Origin: Tenrec ecaudatus
Taxonomy: Eukaryota; Chordata; Mammalia; Afrosoricida; Tenrecidae
NCBI RefSeq assembly: GCF_050624435.1
Contig: NC_134537.1
Location: 126,022,086 to 126,086,085, forward strand
DNA length: 64,000 bases
Reading direction: 5' to 3'
The position numbers and the translations under genes were made by a program. Positions 37,440 to 49,310 of this stretch are shown one piece after another. The first letter of the stretch is position 1; each line of letters begins with the position of its first letter. Below the pieces are notes generated by a model, which did not search any database, had not been told where the DNA came from, and saw nothing but the letters and a program-made list of their open reading frames with translations.

Positions 37440-37898
37440 AAATTGGAAGGGGGTGGGGGGATGACACCAGTGTTAGTGGTGTGCATATTTTCAATGGGTG
37501 CCGTCTCCTAATGCGTGTGGGGGCCGAGACAACAATGGGATGTGGTCTCAGTGCCTGAGTTTCTCGGATGATATTGCAAGCGATGATCCAAGCGATCCGT
37601 CCATTGGATCTCGCGCTCAGAGGCCGCTCTGCTCTTGTCTAACCCGAGAAGCGAGGAGAAGGTCCACCCTCCAGAGAAGACCCATCGGCACAGTGTAAAC
37701 CATGGCTCGGGACCCAAATGGAAGGACCTCCCCTCCCGGGACCTATCGCTTGATTTCCCACATCATCTCTGCGTTCTCCGACCTGTGGCAGATAGCCCAA
37801 CCCTGTCTGTCTGTCTTCCTCTGGGAGTGCCCGAGAGCGATGGCTCTGGGAGTCTCGGTGTGCCATGGGTGCGGAGGTAAGTTCATGATCAGAAATGG

Positions 37899-37998
37899 TT
37901 TACAGTCACCGAACAAAAGATTCGCTGCTGGGTATTTCCCAGGGACTCTCTGGCATCTTCAAAGTACTGGGCACTGTGGTCCTCACCCCTAGAGGTCA
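37899..37998 (-). repeat. Inverted repeat, right arm
   Basis: Partner of 36502-36601. The arms are 1297 bp apart. The sequence family is not recognised. Confidence 0.9.
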
Positions 37999-38831
37999 TG
38001 CTCAGCAAGCACCAGGGGCAATAAAGTACCCAAAAGAGAAGCCAGAGACCCATGTCTACCTACCGTACATTAAGTGTGTGAAAGCTCTAACACAGCGATA
38101 GACTCGGGGCTCACAGAAGATCAGAGTCAGCTCCTGAATGCAGCACCCCAAAGACCCCAAGGCACAGGCCAGGGGGGCTGCCTCCGCTCCTCGGGGCAGG
38201 CGTGGGCATCTCTCAGCCAGAGGACCCGGGTTCCCCCAGGTCTTCCCCAACCAGGCACAAGAGCCTACAGGTGTGCCTGCCTCTCTATGGGGAAGCACGC
38301 CAAGCACTGGGAAATGCCATTTACCACAAAAGAAGTTACTCTCTTGTTCAGGCAGTTCAGCACATGACTTGCTTTGGTGCAAACCCAACTGTAAGGGCCA
38401 TGATTTCTTTTTGGGGAATGACTTTCCCACAGTCTACTGTTAGCAAGTGAGCTCTTTTTGGGCTCCCTGGAATGACTTCCACGAAGGAATAGAACCTGCG
38501 GCAGTCGTCTGCAGATGGGTTCAGAGCAGCCTGGCGGGGTCCCTAACATTCTGAGGGGTGAACTAGGCTTGTTAAAGTATCATCACACATGGGGATCCCG
38601 GTAGCGAGCTGGGCACCTCTTTTATTGCCTAGCAAGTCAACTGAAGGGAGGTCATTGGTAATCAATATTGGCCTCAACATATGTATTAGTCTAAACCGGT
38701 GATTGCAAAGTTTAGTTATAAATCTGTCATCTTCCCACCAAATTATCCAATGTTAGCATATTTACAAATACTAGCTGCTTCCCTGAATGAGTCACAATGA
38801 GTAATAAATAAAATCCAAACCCATGGACATT

Positions 38832-39015
38832 ATTTGGCTCTGATTCATGTGGACCCCCCTGGGTTGAAGTGGAGCTATTCCATAGGGTTTTCTTGGCTGT
38901 AATCTTTATGGAAACAGATAGCCAGCCTTTTCATCGGTGGTGCTATTGGGCGGTTTCGAACCACCAACCTTTACATTGGTAGATGAGTGCACACTGTCTG
39001 TGCCACCCAGGGGCC
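38832..39015 (-). mobile_element. Afrotherian SINE, AFROSINE-like subtype
   Basis: CGGTTTCGAACCACCAACCT B-box and CTGTGCCACCCAGGGGCC head in reverse. Confidence 0.7.
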
Positions 39016-40239
39016 TGAGGGAATCATAACAGGGCTGGAATTAAAATAACCAATGGATAGAAATTGATGCTGAGAAGAAAGCGGGATTTCCAGTTTTGGA
39101 AGGAAGGCTCTCAGGCTTCATAAGCTGCCTGCAAATCTAACAAGTCACCTGCTGACCATTAAGAACCTCGTGTTGGGTGTTGGGTTTTCTTTTCCTAGAA
39201 TCCTCTCTGATAACATGTGCGATATGCTTTAAACCGCATTTTCACGGGCAGTTTTCTGTCTTTACTCCTTTTTTTGGGGGGTGGTGTGTGTGTGGGCAGG
39301 CAGGGAGGAATGTATGATTATAAATAAAAGTACCAACATTACAGGAGGAACTGATATCGGTATAAAGTCATAGATTTATCTTTTGGGTTTAGAATTTAAA
39401 TGCTTTGAAGAAGTACTTATAAGACAAAAAAAGAGAGGATAAATGTAAGATTGGGGAATATGTATTAAAAAATCAGTAAGAAAAATGGGAAGTGTTGATC
39501 TTTTCAGCATTAACTATTGGTCCAGGGAGGCCGAAACTCTCAGAAAACCAGCGAATGTTTGCTGGGTACTTTGTCAGTGGAGCCTCAGCAGCACAGATAG
39601 CTGGAGGCTTTATCAGAGAGTCTCTGTCAGTATTCACCTGCTGGGGGATCTCTAGTCCATTCCCTAGTCCTTTGTCGGAGGGACTGTGGGAAGAGTTTTT
39701 ATGCATAGCCACATTCCAGGCACAGTGGGGAACAGGAAAACAATGATGGCCTCTACCTTTTACAGAATACTTTCACACACAAGGTCTCTGTTGCTACACA
39801 CAGCCATACAGTGGGAAGGCTAATGGAAACGGCAGTCTACACGAAGGGAAGAAAATGACAAAGCTAAAACGTGTGGCCCAGGGCATTTCAGCTAAACGCC
39901 CCGAACCATTTCTTTGTTAAGAACTCTGGCCATTTTGCCAGTTGGCAAATTTATTGATCCCAATTAGTTTTTCTGACTCTCACAGCTTTTTAGGCCAAGT
40001 AGAAAGCTGGTGACATGCAGGCAGGAGTTTGGGCTGGACAGTGTCATTTCCCTTTGCCTGGCATTTGCACCCAGAAGGATGACCGTGGAGCACCATCAAC
40101 ACAAGAGGCTGAGGTCAGCGCATGGCAGGCTGGTGCGTTTCAATGGGGGAATAATGACTCTTTGTACAGCTTCCTCCTAGTTAGTTAACACTCTCGCCCT
40201 TGTCATAGTCTAATCGCTTCTAAAGGAAATTACCGAGTT

Positions 40240-40422
40240 CCCTAACTAAAACCAAATGCACTGCTTTGGGGTCAAATCCAACCCATACCAAACCTGACTA
40301 CTGTTTCCAAGGCTGTAAACCTTTATGGGAGGAGACACCCTCGTTTTCCTCCTGAGGAACAGTGGGTTCGAATTTAAGCCTTTAACAGCCGACACTTACC
40401 CCACTGCACCACGAGGGTTCCT
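40240..40422 (-). mobile_element. Afrotherian SINE
   Basis: CTGTAAACCTTTATGGGAGG body and CCACTGCACCACGAGGGTTC head in reverse. Confidence 0.7.
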
Positions 40423-41164
40423 TAATGAAGCCTAAAGGAAGACGCGCGTAACTACAGAAATAGGAAGGGAAATATTACAGATATGCACTCACATCCTGAG
40501 AGTCTGACAATTTACCAATAGCTACAATCCCACAGAAGTCTGATGGGCTGCCTCCGCCAGGGGCTTCGCCTGCTGCCCCATTCAGGAGGTGATGGAGAGG
40601 GATACGCTGCTCTGGAGAGGAGTCCCGATAGAGCACATAGCACAGAGGGGCGGGTCCCAGCTCCCGGGAGTCAGTTCCACTGAGAGAAGAAATGAGCTGC
40701 TCTGGAGAGGACACTGAGCTGTCCTTCCAACACCTGCTGGATTTCCGAACACCACCGTCTCCTTGTGTTTTACATTCCACTTAACTATGGAGAGGGCTCC
40801 CCCACAAATTATTATACATTACTATCATAAATTATTATTATTAAGAAAAAAGATAATTTTTCACTCAATTTTTAATGTTTAATGCTCCCTCCCTTTTTTG
40901 GAGGGTTACAAGTTGTGATTTTGCTGTTATGCAAAATGCATCAATGTTGCCGAGATGTGTTTGTCATGTCTTTGCCTTATACATCTTGACAAAAAGTTTA
41001 ATAAAAACACTTCTTTTTTAGAACTGGCATTTCTTTTGTTAGAAAATTTATATTTGAAAAAATCTTTATTATAATGCGATATTCTTAAAATATACTCCGT
41101 GTGTGTGTGTAGATAACTGACAGAAGTCTTTGGAATACCTATCTTTTCTGTAACTTTAAGATCG

Positions 41165-41330
41165 AATGTTGCTGTATGCCACCGAATGATCCTGACTCAC
41201 TATAACCCTACCTGACAGCGTAGACCTGCCCCGTCGGGCCTGCTGGGCTGCCAGTAGTTACGGGAACAGGCTGCTAGTCTTTTCTCAGACAGAGCTGCTG
41301 GTGAGTTCAAAGCCCTTAATACGCAATGCA
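41165..41330 (-). mobile_element. SINE, diverged
   Basis: CCACCGAATGATCCTGACTC tail and GAGCTGCTGGTGAGTTCAAA near the B-box. Confidence 0.5.
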
Positions 41331-42918
41331 TTTGTTTTAGGAAAATACGAAGGCGATGCACTTCAAGTCATTGAAAATGCGGATTCTTTCAAACAATGCC
41401 TGCCTGTTCACCAAGACTGGCTGGCAAATGGCGGCTTTGGCGCTTGCGCTATCTGAGTCTAACAGAGTCTGAAACTCTGCAGCCTGTTCACGATTACAGA
41501 CCGAAGCCTTTGTGTATCATCGTTTTCTAAAAGGTAGGAAAAAAACCCAAATGATTTCACAGTAACTCCACCACACAGAGCGTGTCCCTTTTGCTAACTT
41601 TCCAAATGATTCCGATTTGCTTGTTGGTCCTATGTGAGCCATTCCTGTGTTTGTTGTAAGATGCTCTCATGCCAGTAGCGACCCCCCCACAGAGGGATTT
41701 CTGTGCAGCTCCATGCCTGGCAACAAATAAGGACACTTTTAAAAACGACCCACTGGGCAGGGGGTGGGGTCTGGACCGTACTCAAAACTTTCTTCTGGTG
41801 GCGGCACTTTTGCTGAGCAATTATTTGGGCTTCTTTGGCGATACAGCCAGCTGTCATATTGAAAACAGGGCACAGGAAGTGCCTCCCACTAACATCCAAC
41901 TGACGCCTTTCCTACTGCAAGCTGAAAATGAGCACAAGGCGTGTGAAGGGCAGAACTCTAATGTAATCGAGAAGGTTTGCTCCTCACACCAAATCACTCT
42001 GCCAGGGAACGTTCCTTTTATGAAGCACGAAACTGTCCCAAGAGAAACACAATCCTGGCTACAGGGACACTACACGTTCTCTGTCGAAGATCCATCCCAG
42101 CAACGCTGTACCGGGAGACCTGGGCATACCGAATCCTCCTCCGGAGGGAGGCTCATTGTCATGTCGGAGGTGTCTGCCTACAGAAAGTACTTCTGCCTCA
42201 GTGTGTCGTTGTAAAGATCACAGGAAGGAACTCAGTTTTCATTCCAAGGACCCCTTTGCCTTTGTCAACATGCCATCGCCGTTGTCCATCTGCTTTCCCT
42301 CACGGGTCATGCAATGCCAGTCAGGTGAACCAGCCGCCAGACAGCGTCTTACACATAAATTCGCTGCAAAGAACAGGCAACTGCCAACCCCCATGCCCCC
42401 CTTCCTGACCTCACATCTCACACCGCTCAGCCCTACGACAGAGAATCGGTAGACTACCTGGCTGCCCGAGCCTCAGGGGCTTTCAGACGCTTTCAGAGAG
42501 CCACCTGATTCCTAACAGGCATTCGCTTTCTAAAGACAGTGGAGCTTCTCCAACACACGCAGCGGTTTCAAATGGGCAAATGTGCACCCACAAGGTTGAT
42601 GCCTAAAGGCAATGCTGCAGCATGCTTCCAGTAATGTTTGCTGTCGATATACTGGGGCCGTATGGAGTCTAGTGATCGTCCTTATCGGCAGCTAAGGGAA
42701 GGTCGGCTGCAGACCTTCACGTGGGCAGGGGCGTCTTCCCAGGCCCTGAATCGGATCTCGAATCTCCGAGAACTGTGTCTCTGTAGTCATCGAGAGCGAT
42801 TCAAAGAATCCTCTTAGCCTCCGGCCCTACCCACACAACCTGGATCCTCCTTACCCTCGCAATGACCTCGTGAGATTCACTGCATTCTAGAATCAGAGTA
42901 GACTGTGGATGTACTTAC

Positions 42919-43793
42919 TCAAAAAACGTTGTCCAGCCAGTTTCGTCGCTTTTAGTGGCTAGCAGGCCGCTGTTGCCATGGTAGGTGAACAAAACCAACT
43001 CAAGTCCCTGAGCCGTCATGCTTTTTAGGCACCCGTTGGTTCCTATGGTCAACCAGATCACTTGGTTGTCTGGAGACACCACTCGCACCGGCATGCGATT
43101 GGGGTCCCGTCTAATCCTTAGGGTATTGCCGTTGCTGTCGGTCACCGCCGTGATGTCGTTGTCGTTGCTGTAGCTAAAGTTGTACAGGTAGTCCCCGGTG
43201 ACTAAGCTCACGGTGTACTGATGTGTGCCGTTGATGTCGAAGATATACAGCTCTTGGTCAGTTGGGGAGGCAACCTCATAAAAGTTCATAGAGGTCAGGA
43301 GAGGCCTGTTCTTCGACACCGCCCGGATCCGGATGTTCCCCAGGTCTGCAATATACAGGGTGCCGTCCGGAGAAGCCGCCAGCGAGGATGGGGCGTTCAG
43401 TTTGGCATCTTTGGCGTAGCCGTCCCCACCCTGGTAGCAGTCACAGTTGGCATCGTTTTTGCAGTCGCACTCGGAGGGTATTCCAGCCACTAAGGAGATC
43501 TCCCCGTCGGTGGTGACCTGCCTGATGCGGTTGATTTTCTTCTCGTCGGTTTCGGTGATGTACAGCACCCCGCTGTAGGACACGGCGATGGCGGTCGCCG
43601 ACTCCAGCGTGGTCTGGACGGCGTGCTTCCCCACGGAGTACTCCACGCCCGGGACCTGGCAGTGCATGGGCCGCCCGGCCGCAATGCGAACTTGGCGGTT
43701 CTCCGTGATCTGCAACACGACGTTGTTATCCAGGACGTAGATGGAGTTGTCCATGGGGTTGATGGCCAGGTCGGTGGGCCACTCCAGACGTAC
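42919..43793 (-). CDS. TENM3: TENM3 coding exon F (NHL blades 4-6 and first YD repeats)
   Basis: At 875 nt this is the largest exon in the window (phase 0 in, 2 over). It encodes three NHL blades: [40 protein letters not shown]; and [20 protein letters not shown]. Between blades 5 and 6 is the Cys-rich loop [13 protein letters not shown]. Then come the first YD-type repeats ([20 protein letters not shown] and [18 protein letters not shown]). NGT and NFS are sequons. The acceptor is gattcag at 43794 and the donor is the strong gtaagt from 42918. The exon is visibly richer in GC and CpG than the introns around it. Family knowledge: the propeller mediates homophilic recognition, and the YD shell is related to bacterial Tc-toxin/Rhs shells. 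It is followed by a 31.6 kb intron. Confidence 0.95.
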
Positions 43794-44790
43794 CTGAATC
43801 AGAGAAGACACGGCCTGGTCAATCAGTGACTGCAGTGCCCTGAGGGTAAACCCCACCACTCTGTGGTTTGATCAATGGTCTTAGCAGGTCTCAGTCATGT
43901 TTTCCAGAAAACACAGTAAGAGAGACTGGAAAGTTCAGAGTGGAGGCCAGTGAAGGCAGTGGATGGGAAGGCCCATTCACTTACGCACCCACTACCCCCC
44001 TCCCTCCCTCCTTCACTCTCAGGAAGCCGATTCTGCGCACAGCAACCTCTGGGATGCAGTAACTGGCCCTGTGGGTTTCCGAGACTGTCAATCCTCATCG
44101 GAGTGGAAAGCCTCGTCTTTCTCCCTCGGAGCAGCTGGCGGGTTCAAGTGGCTGACCTTGTGGTGGGCAGCCCAGCACGAAACTCAGTGTGCCAACCAGA
44201 GCTCCGTGGAAGATCCATGACTTACATCCGAAGAGCAAATGAACTTCCAAGTAGCGAGTCAGTAGATATCAATGAGATATGAACCCAGATGTGCCTGCTC
44301 TGCATCCTTACGGCAGTAATAACCACCCAATACCAGGGCTTCCTCGATTATGAATACATTAGCATCCTATTGTGCCTTCCATCAGGCCAATCGTAAAGTT
44401 CCTAGTTCTACATCTTATTCCTTTGGGACTCATCACAGTGGGGTCCCCCTCCTACTTAGGGAGCTCATGCAATCACGAGATAAGAGATTTAAGGGGGTTT
44501 TGTTCTCCTTGGAATATCTGCATGCTGCTCCTCTGCTGGCGCTTTATCACGGCAAACACTTAGCATTTCTTAGCAATAATTGTTCTGTATTGCACCGAAT
44601 TCATCATCTGCAGAATTATAGGCAAAAATAACTTTTTATTAGCTCCTGATACACATTTAAATGGAACAGCTTCATCACCACCACAGCCACACAGGATCTA
44701 CGGAGTTTAAAAGGGGCCATCGCAGCCATGACACGGTAAACTAAGTCACTCAGGAGAATCCCCCCAGCGGAGCCAAGGCGGTGCTGCTAC
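43794..44790 (-). other. TENM3: TENM3 intron between exons E and F
   Basis: 997 bp containing one minus-oriented SINE piece at about 44055-44210. Nothing else is recognised. Confidence 0.9.
44055..44210 (-). mobile_element. Afrotherian SINE
   Basis: CCTGTGGGTTTCCGAGACTG, AAGCCTCGTCTTTCTCCCTC and TTGTGGTGGGCAGCCCAGCA in reverse, in intron E-F. Confidence 0.75.
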
Positions 44791-44945
44791 CTGACTGATG
44801 TGCATGCTGGTGTCGCAAGTCAAAGGCCTGGCGGAAGTCAGATCGTTCGAGCCCAGGAGAGTCGATATGATTCCATTTTGATCCACTTTTCTGATCATGG
44901 TTCCGTCAACGAAGTAGATTAGTCCATTCTTATCGATAGCCATTC
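44791..44945 (-). CDS. TENM3: TENM3 coding exon E (NHL blade 3)
   Basis: This 155-nt exon (2 bases complete the Gly codon, then phase 0 at the end) reads [20 protein letters not shown] followed by [18 protein letters not shown] and ends DTSMHISQ. It is the core of the third NHL blade and the loop into blade 4. The acceptor is gggtaaag at 44946 and the donor is gtagca from 44790, which is below average strength. It is separated from exon D by 1058 bp and from exon F by 997 bp, so D, E and F form a compact cluster encoding most of the propeller. No disruption is seen. Confidence 0.93.
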
Positions 44946-46003
44946 CTTTACCCAAGAGGAAAACATTAGTACTGATTTTCCAACATCGACTGATTTCAGT
45001 TATGCCATAGGTGGCTCGGGTACATCAACATTTAACCCTCGCCCCCCCCACCCAAGAGCCAGCATGGCATTTACATGACAAACCAACTGAACGTGTCAGA
45101 AAGAAATCATACATAGGTATAAAGACTCTCCAGCGAGTGCACGGGTCTCTTAGGTAGTAACCCTGTATGTTTTCAATATAAGCTCATAATGTCTACATGC
45201 TGTTCTTGTCTGTGAATTATAGAAGCAGGTCAAATTCTGTTACAGTGAACTTCCCTGTATTAAAAATAGATCTAAGTCAAGGCTAGTGTTTGGTGGACCT
45301 TGTTACTATGATATTTACTGTTATGAATAATTCCATTCACAAAGAATCCCCTCCCCCCAGTCTTGTTTGCATAATAGTCACTGGCTATGATGAAGAACGA
45401 TAAAGCCTTTAGACCTAACCCAGACCCAACCAGCACTGTGTCCACGAGCCTAGTCCTGATTGGCCTACAAGCAGGGACTTCCATGACACAGAATTGTAGC
45501 CCTTGTTACCTCCAGCCACGGCTCACAGCAAGCACTTTTTCCCATGGCACAGAAACAAAAGTTTAACGGCCCTAAAGTGGGTGAGGGCTAATAGGGTTGC
45601 TTAGTGCTTTTACAGAGGTCTGGGACTCATTCATGACAAAGAAATTCCAAGACAATGAAAGAATTTGAACACTTCCTTGAAGTCTAACAGAATGTGACCT
45701 GAATTATATACACTCCGTTGCTGGATTCCTTGAAAGGTTGAAAAAGTAGAACGATGATAAAAAAATGTGACCGGCCTAACAGTTACTGTAAAATCAACTT
45801 TGGATTCTAGCAGTCTCACGCTAAATGGCTTTTAAAAACACTCGATGTGAAACAGCTTTCTGGAACGCAGTGCAAGGTAAAATGTCAGACTCAGCATTAA
45901 ACACCGTCAGGCACTCACTGCATTTTCTAACCCTCCTTTTTTTTTAGTATTATTATTATTTTTTAAATAAAAAGCAATCCCTAAAACCGACCACTGCCAG
46001 TAC
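44946..46003 (-). other. TENM3: TENM3 intron between exons D and E
   Basis: 1058 bp with no recognisable repeat or gene. It starts with the weak donor gtactg. Confidence 0.9.
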
Positions 46004-46236
46004 CTTTGGGGCTCATGAGTGTCGCTTCCACAGCCTTCCCGCCGTCCCCACACCGGGCTTCATCAAACGGCAGGCACTGCTCCCCCGTCCCGGCCACCAC
46101 TTCAGCATTTTTAGTCAAGTCCTTGGCCCCCGTGAGTGACTTAGGGCGGTAAATTCGGCGCGTGTTAGTGTCAGAAACGTACAGATCCCCCGTGACGGGG
46201 TCCGTGGCCAGGTAGTATCTGTGAGCCGGGTTGCTG
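46004..46236 (-). CDS. TENM3: TENM3 coding exon D (NHL blade 2 and start of blade 3)
   Basis: This 233-nt exon (1 base completes the split codon, 1 base over) starts [25 protein letters not shown], the second NHL repeat, and runs through [17 protein letters not shown] and [19 protein letters not shown], the lead-in to blade 3. Two cysteines (EQC and ARC) are typical of the family at this place. The donor is gtactg from 46003, a weak site. The acceptor is a tandem NAGNAG: CAGCAG on the transcript strand, with AG at 46238-46237 and again at 46235-46234. The first AG is used here because it gives the SSN sequence I recall for mammalian TENM3; the second would delete one serine. The exon follows a 9.1 kb intron. 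Confidence 0.93.
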
Positions 46237-46240
46237 CTGC
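46233..46240 (-). promoter_or_regulatory. TENM3: NAGNAG tandem splice acceptor of exon D
   Basis: On the transcript strand the intron ends ttcgcagcag, giving two AGs three bases apart. Use of the second would remove one of the two serines in SSNPAHRY and keep frame. Confidence 0.75.
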
Positions 46241-47034
46241 GAAAGAAAGGATCAGACACAATTGTCACGAGGGCTATTTCTCTTGCCCAGAGGACAAAGA
46301 GCAGCAAAATACCACAGACGAGGAGAAACGGATTATGAACTTAAATTCAATATCAAAGACTAGAAAATGAACAGCATTGAAAGCATGCGATCACGGGTAG
46401 CAATTTCTGATATTACTGTTCCTTCTTTGCCAGATGCCCGGGATTCAGCAGTTTATTAACAGCCATCTTAAAGATAATTAACTTTCACACGGCAATATGC
46501 CTATGGCTTAAAACAAAGAAGCAAGTTATCTAAATCTCCTGGGTCCAGTGCAAAGCCATTCAAAATGCATCCTTGAGTCGTGGACACGAAAGTTCATTCC
46601 AGGGTAAAGTGTATCTCTACCGAACCTTCTCATAATGTACAGCACGCTACTCAGTTCACTCAGACCTCCATCGGGAATCATCCTTCGACTTCTTGCTACA
46701 CAACCAAATCAAACACAACAGCCATCCCTGAAAATTGTAACCCCAGCTCCAACTGCGTGGTGGTTTTTCTGTTTTAAAAAATGATAATCCGGGAACATCC
46801 CCTGCAACAGTTAGGGTTTGTCCTGAGCGGAGTGTTACCCAACTAACATGGGGCGGTGGGGGGAGGCACTCTCAGCTGGTGTCCATATTGTGCTGAGTCA
46901 TGGCGCTAAGTCTACCCCTTTTATTTTGAGCACTTGTACCCTGAGCTCTGAAGCATGTCTGTAATTCTGGTGAGATGTTGGCATTTTGTACACACAATGC
47001 AGGGCCTCCGTTTGCAAAGATGTTGTAGCAGCTG

Positions 47035-47312
47035 TGGGGTTGGTCCCAACTCATGACCAGCCCATGCACAACAAGATCTGTCTGTTGTGATGCACTAAGC
47101 TTTCCCGGGCTGATTTGTGGGGAGCATCCTAGTTGGGAGGCCCTTCTGCCTACTCTGTTTCAGCTTGTAAACTTGGCTGAAACCTGTCCAGCATGCAGGC
47201 AGCAGACACGGCTGTACTGACAGATGGCGGTAGCTGCACGGATTGGGAATCAAACACAGGCCTCCCACGTGGAAAGCAAGAATTCTACTAGTGAATATCC
47301 GCTGCCCTCTTT
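47035..47312 (-). mobile_element. AFRO-type long SINE
   Basis: Read on the minus strand: a tRNA-like head with GTAGAATTCTTGCTTTCCAC, B-box GTGTTTGATTCCC, GACAGGTTTCAGCCAAGTTT body and an RTE1-like end. It is a different, longer subtype than the other SINEs here. Confidence 0.65.
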
Positions 47313-48449
47313 TAGGGGGGCAAAAGTGATCCCCTGGAAAAATATCAAGTGTGTCACTAACCCACGTCCTCAAAGAGGAGACAAAGTGTGACAGAGGTGG
47401 AATGTCAGTAACTGCCCGAGACACATTCAGTGCCACATCCTTAAGAATGTGGTTTGCGTCCTGTGGAAATACTGCCTTTTGAAAAATAAATAAAGCTAAC
47501 AAGTTGTAATGATTTGGTGTCCCCCCTACCCCCACCCCCAAGGATGTCAAGTGATAACAAAGGAGCAGATTCCACGAATCGCCTGATGACAAATTTAGTT
47601 CCACTGAAACATTCTTATTAATTCTGTCTCTTCCCCACCCTCTCTCTCCCCACACATGCAGTTGTTTGTATGTTTTCCATTTGTTTTATATGTGAGTATA
47701 AACAGCATCTAGTATAACCCTAACTCCATAGGAAAATACTTGCTCTATTACTGCAGTTGTCTTCCCATTACTAGTTAGTTAGGTTCTGTGGAACCCACCC
47801 TCCGTACTTAGTGCTGTGACCCCTCTGCGTTAACATATGACTACGCCTCCGGTAAGCATCTAGTTTTAAAACAAGAGGCGACCGTTTCGCCGAGTGTTTC
47901 TCCCATCGGAGAAGGGATAGCAGACCATGGCTGGGTCTGCAGAGACCTCTGGAGCTGGAAAGAGTTGGGTGGATGCGGTTTTATTGGAATACACAAAAAT
48001 ACAGAGACACAGCAGAACTCAATTTCTGGGGTTTCCTTCTCCATTTCACTTCATTTAGTGACATGGTGGTTTAGAGCAAGAGGGCTCGAGTGTGTAAACA
48101 CGTGTGAAAGGGTGAAAAGGGGCATAAAGACATCATAAGAGGGTGCACGTCATTATGAAATCCAAACATTCCAGGGCGGCTGGGTTATCCGGAAAGATTA
48201 ACTTGCCACGCTAAGTGTTATTGCGTCATTTTCCTAGGTTGATGCCAGAAAATTAAACTGCAGCAAGTCACATTGTATTCTGTATGTGGTTTATGTCTGT
48301 GTAATGAAGCAAAAAGTGACATATTCATATGCCATCTCAAGGAAGTTTACAGATTGAGCTTCTCTCCTCTGTCTACGTGCAGTCTGGTGTTGACAGCGTT
48401 GGGGCTTCAGGCATGGGTAGCTGTTGGCAGAGTTTCTTTGCAGTTCTAG

Positions 48450-48640
48450 GTCGGTGACATGAGCTCAGACCCAGGTTGCCTGGTGACTACCTGTGTGATC
48501 TTAGGCACCTAACTTGTCTGTGCCTCAGATTCTGCGTAAAAGGAGGATGATAAAAACACCCATCCCATAGGGTTTTCTGAGCATCAGGGCAAGTAATACA
48601 TGTAAAGTCCTTGGAATGTTGCCGAGCACCTAATACATGC
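48450..48640 (+). mobile_element. MIR SINE
   Basis: TGTGTGATCTTAGGCACCTA, CTGTGCCTCAGATTCTGCGT and CATAGGGTTTTCTGAGCATC follow the MIR consensus order. This is an ancient mammalian SINE. Confidence 0.85.
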
Positions 48641-48649
48641 ACAACAAGC

Positions 48650-48706
48650 CTTGTTGTTGTTAGGTACCATCAAGTCACTTCTGACTCACAGCACAACAGA
48701 AGTGTG
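48650..48706 (-). mobile_element. SINE tail fragment
   Basis: TTGTTGTTGTTAGGTACCAT then CAAGTCACTTCTGACTCACA, the reverse RTE1/SINE tail. Confidence 0.6.
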
Positions 48707-48714
48707 ATCGTTAC

Positions 48715-49195
48715 ATAATTTCATAGCAACTTGATAAGGTGAAGGGGTGGAGTTTAGCCTGTCAATCAGGTCACAGCCTGATGCCTCCTGGTAGGCGTGG
48801 CCTTCTCATGAGGATTCTGGGAACTTCCTCTCTTTCTCCTCAGAGGCAGGTCACACACTCTCTCTGCCATCACCTTTCCGTTGACAAGCCACATGGAGCC
48901 ACGCTGATGGCAGCCAGAGCCCTGGAGATGCATCCACCGCCATTGGATCCACAAGACTTTGCACCTACCGGGCCTGTGTTCTCTCCGCATTCTGGATCAG
49001 TGCATGTGACTGTGTGAGTCTGAAGAGTGATTTATGGACTAGTGTCGGATTTATGGGCTGATATCAGATGTATGGACTTGATCTGGACTGGCTGGGATGT
49101 GTTCTTAATATATAATTACTCCTTGATATAAAACTCTTTCTTATACACATGTATGTCAATGTATTTGTTTCTCTAGTCAACCTGGACTAACACAG
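48715..49195 (-). repeat. Unclassified repeat family, copy 3 (best preserved)
   Basis: About 480 bp. On the minus strand it starts TGTGTTAGTCCAGGTTGACT then AGAGAAACAAA and ends near ACTCCACCCCTTCACCTTAT. It shares several blocks with 22125-22620. No coding capacity is seen. Confidence 0.65.
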
Positions 49196-49199
49196 AATG

Positions 49200-49310
49200 A
49201 GCCTTGGTCCGGGGCCATCCTCACAAATGTTCTTAGGTTTGAGCCCGTTGTTGTAGCCACTGTGCCGATCCATCTTGTTGAGAGTCCTCCTCTGTTTTGC
49301 GGCTAAACAA
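49200..49310 (-). mobile_element. RTE1-type LINE fragment
   Basis: CCCGTTGTTGTAGCCACTGT and GATCCATCTTGTTGAGAGTC then CTCCTCTGTTTTGC match, by recall, the reverse of the ORF2 end also seen at 1560-1780. Confidence 0.6.

Larger units (their letters stand above)
11328..42918 (-). other. TENM3: TENM3 intron between exons F and G (31.6 kb)
   Basis: This 31,591-bp intron carries most of the window's repeats, listed separately. Stretches over 300 bp where I recognise nothing are about 11330-12040, 13600-16360, 16760-18540, 20030-20450, 21000-21680, 22770-23180, 27700-28400, 29070-31760 (except a CpG-richer block near 29575-29825), 36280-36500, 38000-38830, 39020-40240, 40425-41160 and 41330-42918. 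Open frames there are of lengths expected by chance. I see no intron-nested gene. Confidence 0.85.

Noticed and set aside
41669..42214. 181-codon plus frame with a hydrophobic stretch near exon F
   Set aside because: Antisense to the gene, no homology, about one such frame is expected by chance.
11328..42918. An intronic microRNA or nested gene
   Set aside because: I found no convincing hairpin precursor by eye other than repeat-derived inverted copies. A folding scan with small-RNA reads would decide.
47095..47655. 186-codon minus frame
   Set aside because: Much of it lies across the AFRO-type SINE at 47035-47312.
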